From Aeromicrobium sp. A1-2 (GTDB taxonomy: Bacteria; Actinomycetota; Actinomycetes; Propionibacteriales; Nocardioidaceae): a stretch of 64,000 nucleotides of DNA. Position 1 is the first letter of the stretch. Each line of letters opens with the position of its first letter. A program made the translations under genes and the position numbers. The stretch lies in the NCBI RefSeq assembly GCF_003443875.1, contig NZ_CP027482.1, forward strand, positions 1,116,001-1,180,000. Direction: 5' to 3'. Below the pieces are notes generated by a model. It worked only from the letters and a program-made list of their open reading frames with translations, was not told the origin of the DNA and did not search any database. Below, in pieces: positions 57,719 through 64,000 of the stretch.

Positions 57719-60700
57719 ATGTCGAGCGACTCACCATTCGTGCACTTGCACGTGCACACGGAGTACTCGATGCTCGATGGTGCGGCCCTGCTTGACGGGC
57801 TCTTCGACCGGACCTCTGAGCTCGGCATGCCTGCCATTGCGATGACCGATCACGGCAACCTGCACGGCGCCTTCGACTTCTACAGCAAGGCCAAGGCGCA
57901 CGGGGTCAAGCCGATCATCGGCATGGAGGCCTACCTCACGCCCAACATCCCTCGCACCGAGAAGAAGGCCGTGCAGTGGAACAAGGGCGCCAAGGATGCC
58001 GATGTGGCCGGGCGGGGTGCCTACACCCACATGACGCTGCTGTCGGAGACGACCGAGGGCATGCACAACCTGTTCCGTATCGGCTCCTATGCGAGCCTCG
58101 AGGGGCAGTACCGCAAGCCGCGTGCCGACCGTGACCTGCTGCAGCGATTCGGCAAGGGGCTCATCGCGACGACGGGCTGCCCGTCCGGCGAGATCCAGAC
58201 CTGGCTGCGCATCGGCAACTACGAGAAGGCGCGGGCTTCGGCCGCCGAGTTCCAGGACATCTTCGGCAAGGAAAACTTCTTCCTCGAGCTGATGGACCAC
58301 GGGCTCGCGATCGAGACGCAGGTCCGCGATGGCCTGTTGCGGCTCATGAAGGATCTCGACCTGCCACCGATCGCGACCAACGACTCGCACTACACCGCCC
58401 CCGAGGACGCCGAGGCGCACTCGGCACTGCTGTGCGTGCAGTCGGGCAGCACCATGACCGACCCCAACCGGTTCAAGTTCGACTCCAACGACTTCTACAT
58501 CAAGTCGGCCAAGGAGATGCGTGACCTGTGGGAGGACCGATTCGACCTCAAGGCCGCCTGCGACAACACGCTGCTGATCGCGGAGCGTTGCGAGGTCGAG
58601 TTCGCCGAGTCCAACGGCGGATACATGGCCCGCGCCGACGTCCCCCCGGGCGAGACCGAGGACTCCTGGTTCACCAAGGAGGTCTGGCGAGGCGTCGAGT
58701 CCCGATACCCGGGTGAGGCGTTGACCGACGCGGTGCGCGAGCGGACCGAGATGGAGCTCGGCGTCGTCCGGAGCAAGGGCTACTGCGGCTACTACCTCGT
58801 GGTCGCCGACTTCATCAACTGGGCCAAGGACAACGGCATCCGGGTCGGGCCGGGGCGTGGCTCGGGAGCCGGGTCGATCGCGGCGTACGCGCTGCGCATC
58901 ACGGACCTGTGCCCCCTGACACACGGCCTGATCTTCGAGCGTTTCCTCAACCCCGAACGTCCGTCGATGCCCGACTTCGACATCGACTTCGACGAGCGTC
59001 GACGCGGCGAGGTCATCCGCTACGTCAGCAACAAGTACGGCGAGGAGCGGGTCGCGATGATCGCGACCTTCGGCCGGCTCAAGTCCAAGGCCGCGATCAA
59101 GGACGCCGCGCGGGTCATGGACTACCCGTTCACCCACGGCGAGCGCATCACCAAGGCGCTGCCGGCCGACGTCATGGGCAAGGGCGTCACGCTCAAGGGC
59201 CTGTTCGACAAGGACGACAAGCGCTACGGCGACGGCGCCGACTTCCGCAAGATGCATGACGAGGACGCCGACGTCCGCAAGATCTACCAGACCGCCCTGG
59301 GGCTCGAGGGCCAGATCCGGCAGTGGGGTGTGCACGCGGCTGGCGTCATCATGTCGAGCGACCCGTTGATCGACATCGTCCCGATCATGAAGCGCGAGCA
59401 GGACGGCGCGATCATCACGCAGTTCGACTACCCGATGTGCGAGGCGCTCGGGCTGGTCAAGATGGACTTCCTCGGCCTGCGCAACCTCACGGTGCTCGAT
59501 GACACCTTGATCAACATCAAGCGCAACCGGGACATCGAGCTGGTCCTGGAGGATCTGACGTTCGACGATCCGGCGACGTACGACCTGCTGGCGCGCGGCG
59601 ACACCCTCGGGGTGTTCCAGCTCGACGGTGGCCCGATGCGGGCCCTGCTGCGCAGCATGAAGCCCGACAAGTTCGAGGACATCTCGGCCGTCGGCGCGCT
59701 CTATCGCCCGGGGCCCATGGGTGCGGACTCGCACAACAAGTACGCCCGGCGCAAGAACGGCCGCGAGCCGATCGACCCGATCCACCCCGAGCTGGAGAAG
59801 CCGCTGGAGACGGTGCTGGGGGAGACCTACGGCCTGATCGTCTACCAGGAGCAGGTCATGGAGATCGCCCAGGTGCTGGCCGGGTTCTCACTCGGACAGG
59901 CTGACAACCTGCGGCGCGCGATGGGCAAGAAGAAGAAGTCCGAGCTCGACAAGCAGTACGCCGGGTTCCAGGGCGGCATGCTCGAGCGCGGCTATTCGCA
60001 AAAGGCCATCACGACACTGTGGGAAGTTCTGCTCCCGTTCTCGGACTACGCCTTCAACAAGGCGCACTCCGCTGCCTATGGCGTCATCTCCTACTGGACG
60101 GCCTACCTCAAGGCCAACTTCCCGGCCGAGTACATGGCTGCGCTGCTGACCAGCACCCGCGGTGACAAGGACAAATCGGCGATCTACCTCAACGAGTGCC
60201 GACGAATGGGCATCAAGGTGCTGCCGCCGGACGTCAACGAGTCGGTCTCCAACTTCGCCTCGGTCGGAGCCGACATCCGCTTCGGACTCGGTGCGATCCG
60301 CAACATCGGTGAGAACGTCGTGGCCGGCGTCGTGGAGGGGCGCACCAACAATGGCCCTTACACCGACTTCAACGACTTCCTCGACAAGGTGCCGACGCTG
60401 GTGTGCAACAAGCGGGTGCTCGACTCCTTGATCAAGGCCGGCGCCTTCGACTCGATGGGTCACCGCCGTCGAGCGCTGACGACGGTCGCCGAGGAGGGCG
60501 TCGATCTCTACATCGACCTCAAGCGGCAGGCCGCGATCGGGCAGGACTCGCTGTTCGGAGGCGCGGACGACGCGTTCACCGGCGGCAAGGTCGAGGTGCC
60601 CGTGTCGATGCCCGAGTGGGAGAAGACCCAGCTGCTGGCGTTCGAACGCGACATGCTGGGCCTGTACGTCTCGGACCACCCCCTGCAGGGACTCGAGCAC

Positions 60701-61255
60701 GTGCTCCGCGCGAGCAGCGACAGCACGGTCGGCGAGCTGCTCACCAACACCGACATCCCCGACGGCACCACGATCCGCATCTGCGGGCTCATCACCGGCG
60801 TGCAGCGCCGGATGAGCAAAAAGGGCGACAGCTGGGCCTCGATCACGATCGAGGACCTCGAGGGCGGCATCGAGGTCATGGTCTTCCCGGGGGCCTATCA
60901 GCTCGCGGTGCCGGTCCTGATTCCCGACACGATCGTCGTGGTCAAGGGCCGGGTCCGCCGCAAGGACGACGGCATCGAGCTCAATGCGCTCGAGGTCACG
61001 ATGCCGGCCATGAGCACGGGGGGCCCAGATCGCCCGCTGGTCGTGAGCCTGCCCGTGGCTCGCTGTACGGCAGACACGATCGGCACGTTCAAGCAGGTCC
61101 TGGCCACCCACCCGGGTGTCTCCGAGGTGCACCTACGACTGATCGGCAATGGATCGACCAAGGTCATGCGACTCGACGACAGCCACCGTGTGGCACAGTC
61201 GTCCTCGCTGATCGCCGACCTGAAAGAGCTGTTGGGCCCACATTGCCTCTCCTGA
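57719..61255 (+). CDS. dnaE: DNA polymerase III alpha subunit
   Basis: Replicative polymerase, DnaE1 type, 1178 residues. N-terminal PHP domain (FVHLHVHTEYSMLDG, TDHGNLHG) with intact histidines, as in actinobacteria where it supplies proofreading; polymerase palm with D419, D421 and D423 in PDFDIDFDE; the fingers, beta-binding region and a C-terminal OB fold (about 1000-1090). The ATG has GAGGAGG 13 bp upstream and a TAGGCT -10 at 57671-57676. A long open frame on the other strand is a shadow. Confidence 0.98.
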   Translation: MSSDSPFVHLHVHTEYSMLDGAALLDGLFDRTSELGMPAIAMTDHGNLHGAFDFYSKAKAHGVKPIIGMEAYLTPNIPRTEKKAVQWNKGAKDADVAGRGAYTHMTLLSETTEGMHNLFRIGSYASLEGQYRKPRADRDLLQRFGKGLIATTGCPSGEIQTWLRIGNYEKARASAAEFQDIFGKENFFLELMDHGLAIETQVRDGLLRLMKDLDLPPIATNDSHYTAPEDAEAHSALLCVQSGSTMTDPNRFKFDSNDFYIKSAKEMRDLWEDRFDLKAACDNTLLIAERCEVEFAESNGGYMARADVPPGETEDSWFTKEVWRGVESRYPGEALTDAVRERTEMELGVVRSKGYCGYYLVVADFINWAKDNGIRVGPGRGSGAGSIAAYALRITDLCPLTHGLIFERFLNPERPSMPDFDIDFDERRRGEVIRYVSNKYGEERVAMIATFGRLKSKAAIKDAARVMDYPFTHGERITKALPADVMGKGVTLKGLFDKDDKRYGDGADFRKMHDEDADVRKIYQTALGLEGQIRQWGVHAAGVIMSSDPLIDIVPIMKREQDGAIITQFDYPMCEALGLVKMDFLGLRNLTVLDDTLINIKRNRDIELVLEDLTFDDPATYDLLARGDTLGVFQLDGGPMRALLRSMKPDKFEDISAVGALYRPGPMGADSHNKYARRKNGREPIDPIHPELEKPLETVLGETYGLIVYQEQVMEIAQVLAGFSLGQADNLRRAMGKKKKSELDKQYAGFQGGMLERGYSQKAITTLWEVLLPFSDYAFNKAHSAAYGVISYWTAYLKANFPAEYMAALLTSTRGDKDKSAIYLNECRRMGIKVLPPDVNESVSNFASVGADIRFGLGAIRNIGENVVAGVVEGRTNNGPYTDFNDFLDKVPTLVCNKRVLDSLIKAGAFDSMGHRRRALTTVAEEGVDLYIDLKRQAAIGQDSLFGGADDAFTGGKVEVPVSMPEWEKTQLLAFERDMLGLYVSDHPLQGLEHVLRASSDSTVGELLTNTDIPDGTTIRICGLITGVQRRMSKKGDSWASITIEDLEGGIEVMVFPGAYQLAVPVLIPDTIVVVKGRVRRKDDGIELNALEVTMPAMSTGGPDRPLVVSLPVARCTADTIGTFKQVLATHPGVSEVHLRLIGNGSTKVMRLDDSHRVAQSSSLIADLKELLGPHCLS

Positions 61256-61734
61256 GACGAGCACTCCTGTCCACCGCCGCGATGCTCCTCCTGGGCATCG
61301 CGGCTGGCGTCGTGTGGCAGCAGCTCGCGAGCCCCGCGCAGTGGCAGGTCCGTGAGACCGGCATCGTCCTGACCGAAGCCGCCTCGACCGGCAGCTTCTC
61401 CGTGATCGTCACGTTTGTCGCGGTGGGTGCTGTGGCCTCGCTGCTGCTCGGCTGCTTCCTTGCGGTGACGCTGCGAGAGCTGGGCTGGGTCACGACGCCT
61501 GTCCTGATCGCAGCGACTTTGGTCGCGGGTGTCGTGGCCTGGCGGGTCGGCGTGCAGCTCGGCCCACCCGACCCCGCCACGGTGCGCGGTCTGTCCGTCG
61601 GCGACCGCGTCCCCTCTGAGCTGGCCGTCGACACCGTGTGGCCCTTCCTGATCTGGCCGATCTTCGGACTCGTCGGACTGATCGTCACGACGATGCTTGC
61701 CGCGGCGCGCGACGAGCAGCACCCACGGGAGTGA
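61243..61734 (+). CDS. Small integral membrane protein downstream of dnaE
   Basis: A 163-residue protein with four hydrophobic segments (about 4-24, 45-72, 80-100 and 135-155). The loop 100-125 contains GPPDPATVRGLSVGDRVPSELAVD, reminiscent of DUF2567-type proteins, but I cannot assign it firmly. No ATG covers the first helix; TTG at 61243 overlaps dnaE by 13 bp, and ATG 61282 would cut into the helix. Likely translated with dnaE. Confidence 0.7.
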   Translation: MPLLRRALLSTAAMLLLGIAAGVVWQQLASPAQWQVRETGIVLTEAASTGSFSVIVTFVAVGAVASLLLGCFLAVTLRELGWVTTPVLIAATLVAGVVAWRVGVQLGPPDPATVRGLSVGDRVPSELAVDTVWPFLIWPIFGLVGLIVTTMLAAARDEQHPRE

Positions 61735-61749
61735 TCTGCCCGCGGAGCG

Positions 61750-62241
61750 TCAGCGGGCGATGCGGGCCACGACGGCGCTCGTGACGATGACGAGGTCGCT
61801 GGGGTGGAGCTCGGCTTCCAGGCCGCGACGACCGCCCGAAACGAAAATCGTGGGCCACTGCTGCGAAGACCGGTCGATCACGGTCGGATGCCTTTTTTTC
61901 TGGCCCAGCGGGGAGATCCCGCCGATGACATAGCCAGTCGCGCGCTGGGCCTGGGCCGCATCGGCCATCTGGGCACGTTTGCCGCCGAGTGCGTCGGCCA
62001 GCGCCTTGAGGTCCAGCGAGCCCATGACGGGGACGACACCCACGCACAGGGCGCCGTCGACCTCGGCCATCAAGGTCTTGAAGACGCGTCCCGGCTCGAC
62101 GCCGAGCGCCTCGGCCGCCTCCATGCCGAACGACTCCGCGCGGGGGTCGTGGACGTACGAGTGCGGTGTGAAGGGGACGTTGGCCCGATGCAGCGCGATG
62201 AAGGCGGGAGTCGCGTCGGTGGACTTCTTGTTGGCGGCCAC
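61750..62241 (-). CDS. ybaK: Cys-tRNA(Pro)/Cys-tRNA(Cys) deacylase YbaK
   Basis: A 163-residue YbaK/ProX editing protein that hydrolyses mischarged Cys-tRNA-Pro. K55 in GRVFKTLMAEV is the conserved lysine of the family; other blocks are CVGVVPVMGSLDLKAL, GYVIGGISPLGQKKRHPTVID and IFVSGGRRGLEAEL. GTG 62241 is set by a TACGGT -10 element 6 bp upstream. Divergent from hisD. Confidence 0.95.
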   Translation of the reverse strand: MAANKKSTDATPAFIALHRANVPFTPHSYVHDPRAESFGMEAAEALGVEPGRVFKTLMAEVDGALCVGVVPVMGSLDLKALADALGGKRAQMADAAQAQRATGYVIGGISPLGQKKRHPTVIDRSSQQWPTIFVSGGRRGLEAELHPSDLVIVTSAVVARIAR

Positions 62242-62247
62242 CTGTCC

Positions 62248-62253
62248 ACCGTA
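62248..62253 (-). promoter_or_regulatory. -10 element of ybaK (leaderless)
   Basis: TACGGT on the minus strand, 6 bp before GTG 62241. Confidence 0.55.
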
Positions 62254-62262
62254 GTGCGTCCG

Positions 62263-62268
62263 TAGACT
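62263..62268 (+). promoter_or_regulatory. -10 element of hisD (leaderless)
   Basis: TAGACT, 7 bp before GTG 62276; 9 bp separate it from the opposite -10 of ybaK. Confidence 0.55.
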
Positions 62269-62275
62269 TGCCGTT

Positions 62276-63589
62276 GTGATGCGACGACTTGACCTGACAA
62301 ATCTGCAGCCCGCTGAGCACGATCTGCAGCGCGTCTACGGCGCGGCGGTCCCGCGCGCCGAAGTCGACGTCGAGCAGGCGATGGCCGCAGTTCGACCGAT
62401 CTGCGAGGACGTCCGATCCCGCGGTGTCGAGGCGGTCCTGGATGCCGGTGAGCGGTTCGACGGCGTACGCCCCGCCGAGCTGCGGGTGCCGACTGCCGCG
62501 ATCGCGGCTGCGCTGGCTGATCTCGCCCCCGACATCCGGGCCGGGCTCGAGGAGTCCATCCGCCGGCTGCGGCACACCAGCCAGGCCGAGCTGGAGCACA
62601 CGCTGGTCACCGATGTGGCTCCCGGTGCCACGGTCGAGCGGCGCATCGTTCCGATGCAGCGGGTCGGACTGTACGTGCCGGGCGGCCTCGCGCCCCTGGT
62701 CAGCACCGTCATCATGAACGCCGTGCCGGCCCAGGTTGCCGGGGTGCCGGGCATCGCCCTCGCGAGCCCACCCAACGCGGAGTTTGGCGGCCTGCCCCAT
62801 CCGACGATCCTCGCCGCGTGCGGCCTGCTCGGCATCGACGAGGTCTATTCGGTGGGTGGCGCCCAGGCGTTGGCGATGTTCGCGTACGGCGCAGGGGAGT
62901 GCCGTCCGGTCAACCTGATCACCGGACCGGGCAACATCTACGTCGCGGCCGCCAAGCGCTACCTGCAGGGCACAGTCAGCATCGACTCCGAGGCCGGTCC
63001 GACCGAGATCGCGATCATTGCGGACGACACCGCCGATGCCGGGTTCGTTGCGGCCGACCTGATCAGCCAGGCCGAGCACGACCCCATGGCTGCCAGCGTC
63101 CTGATCACCGACAGCGCGGCTCTGGCTGACGCGGTCGACACCGCGCTCGATGACCAGATCGGCTCGGCCAAGCATGCCGAGCGCATCCGCACCGCGCTCG
63201 AGGGCCGGCAGTCCGCCACGGTCCTGGTCCGCGACATCGACCAGGCTGTCCAAGTCGCCAACGGCTATGCCGCCGAGCACCTGGAGGTCCAGACCGCCGA
63301 CTCGGCCGCCGTTGCGGCGCGGATCGTCAACGCCGGAGCCATCTTTGTCGGACCGCACACCCCGGTGTCCCTGGGTGACTACGCGGCGGGGTCCAACCAC
63401 GTCCTGCCGACGGCGGGATGCGCGTGCCACTCCTCCGGACTCTCGGTCCGCGCATTCTGCAAGAACATGCATGTCGTGACCTACGACGAGGCTGCCCTGC
63501 GCGAGGTCGGGGGCCACGTCGTGACTCTCGCCGAGGCCGAGAACCTGCCTTCGCACGGAGCCGCGGTGTCGATCCGGACGTCCCGCTGA
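62276..63589 (+). CDS. hisD: Histidinol dehydrogenase
   Basis: Zinc enzyme of 437 residues carrying out the last two steps of histidine synthesis (histidinol to histidine with NAD). Motifs: [75 protein letters not shown] and the C-terminal [18 protein letters not shown] 62276 is chosen because of the -10 position; ATG 62279 is the next codon. First gene of a his operon; its stop overlaps hisC (TGATG). Confidence 0.97.
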   Translation: MMRRLDLTNLQPAEHDLQRVYGAAVPRAEVDVEQAMAAVRPICEDVRSRGVEAVLDAGERFDGVRPAELRVPTAAIAAALADLAPDIRAGLEESIRRLRHTSQAELEHTLVTDVAPGATVERRIVPMQRVGLYVPGGLAPLVSTVIMNAVPAQVAGVPGIALASPPNAEFGGLPHPTILAACGLLGIDEVYSVGGAQALAMFAYGAGECRPVNLITGPGNIYVAAAKRYLQGTVSIDSEAGPTEIAIIADDTADAGFVAADLISQAEHDPMAASVLITDSAALADAVDTALDDQIGSAKHAERIRTALEGRQSATVLVRDIDQAVQVANGYAAEHLEVQTADSAAVAARIVNAGAIFVGPHTPVSLGDYAAGSNHVLPTAGCACHSSGLSVRAFCKNMHVVTYDEAALREVGGHVVTLAEAENLPSHGAAVSIRTSR

Positions 63590-64000
63590 TGCCGCTGCCC
63601 TCCTGGGTGCCGATCCGCGAGGACCTGCGCGGCTTCGAGCCGTACGGTGCACCCCAGATCCCGGACGTCATCAATCTCAACGTCAACGAGAATCCCTACG
63701 GCCCCAGCGATGGCGTGGCGGCGGACATCGCCGAGGCCGTGCGTCTCGCGGCGACGACGCTCAACCGCTACCCGGATCGCGAGGCACTCGTCCTGCGGGC
63801 CGGGCTGGCGGATTATCTGGGCCACGACCTCACGGCAGAGCGGGTCTGGGCGGCCAACGGGTCCAACGAGGTCATGCTGCAGATCCTGCAGGCCTTCGGC
63901 GGTCCGGGCCGGACTGCGCTGTCGTTCGCTCCGACGTACTCGATGTATCCCGAGTACGCGCGGGACACTCACACCCGATGGGTTGCGGGCCGGCGAGAGC
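63589..64000 (+). CDS. hisC: Histidinol-phosphate aminotransferase (partial, N-terminal part)
   Basis: The first 137 codons of a PLP-dependent aminotransferase, cut by the window end. [45 protein letters not shown] and [24 protein letters not shown] are typical of HisC, acting on imidazole-acetol phosphate. The ATG shares a base with the hisD stop, so they form one operon. Confidence 0.94.
   Translation, partial: MPLPSWVPIREDLRGFEPYGAPQIPDVINLNVNENPYGPSDGVAADIAEAVRLAATTLNRYPDREALVLRAGLADYLGHDLTAERVWAANGSNEVMLQILQAFGGPGRTALSFAPTYSMYPEYARDTHTRWVAGRRE

Noticed and set aside
61738..61758. A GCCCGC/GCGGGC inverted repeat between the dnaE-linked gene and ybaK as a terminator.
   Set aside because: Six-bp stem with a 9-bp loop, no T tract, and partly inside the ybaK coding end; the evidence is too weak to annotate.
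1..64000. tRNA, rRNA, CRISPR, prophage, attachment sites or insertion sequences.
   Set aside because: Reading the intergenic gaps gave no cloverleaf with a TTCRA arm, no regularly spaced short repeats, no transposase or integrase, and gene order is continuous with other actinobacteria. A tRNAscan or HMM search was not possible here.

Overview
The window is 64 kb of high-GC actinobacterial chromosome. Gene order follows the conserved Mycobacterium tuberculosis block qcrA-trpD-fadD15-aroG-pknL-idsA2-metF-dcw-wag31, and on the right the Streptomyces order ftsZ-pgeF-yggS-sepF-yggT-divIVA-ileS-dksA-lspA-rluD-dnaE-hisD. Protein sequences and small neighbours look most like the Propionibacteriales (Nocardioides/Aeromicrobium type); the genus cannot be fixed from the sequence alone. 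Almost all DNA is coding. I saw no rRNA or tRNA gene, CRISPR array, prophage or insertion sequence.

Layout. 1-2254 (minus): respiratory operon ctaE-qcrC-qcrA, cut by the window edge. 2279-5744: pseudo-receiver gene, trpD, a stand-alone AsnC/Lrp effector domain and a DEDDh/GIY-YIG nuclease. 5876-8560: a small CxxC protein, then a cyclic di-AMP riboswitch controlling a RipC-like NlpC/P60 hydrolase and a membrane metallopeptidase. 8527-16618: acyl-CoA synthetase, SRPBCC protein, two tandem ROK kinases, an esterase, PlsC, a phosphofructokinase with pyrophosphate-type residues, and DUF427. 16619-17072: a 454-bp gene-free stretch with hairpins and a 68-bp tandem repeat. 17073-27979: class II DAHP synthase, DUF1990, PknL with four PASTA domains, a barnase/barstar pair, polyprenyl synthase, metF, an FAD oxidoreductase and a methyltransferase. 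28123-46541: the complete dcw cluster mraZ to ftsZ plus pgeF, yggS, sepF, yggT and divIVA, ending at a strong bidirectional terminator. 46652-64000: ileS (minus), dksA-like, lspA, rluD, aminotransferase, a two-gene lipoprotein unit, DUF1801, dnaE, a membrane protein, ybaK (minus), hisD and the start of hisC.

The most general signal is in the starts. At 17 transcription-unit starts a -10 element lies exactly 6 or 7 nt before an ATG/GTG that has no ribosome binding site, so these genes should give leaderless mRNAs. In two divergent gene pairs the two -10 elements abut or overlap within a 23-24 bp gap. Operon-internal genes instead use ATGA/GTGA overlaps or Shine-Dalgarno sequences.

Much of the window serves the cell envelope: precursor synthesis (murC-G, mraY, PlsC, polyprenyl synthase), septum machinery (ftsI/L/Q/W/Z, sepF, divIVA), peptidoglycan hydrolysis under c-di-AMP control, and a peptidoglycan-sensing kinase. 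The less expected items are the RNase/inhibitor pair, the probable pyrophosphate-dependent phosphofructokinase, the internally duplicated propeller lipoprotein coupled to a lipoprotein peptidase, and a hairpin element present at two loci with covarying stems and an identical 9-nt loop.
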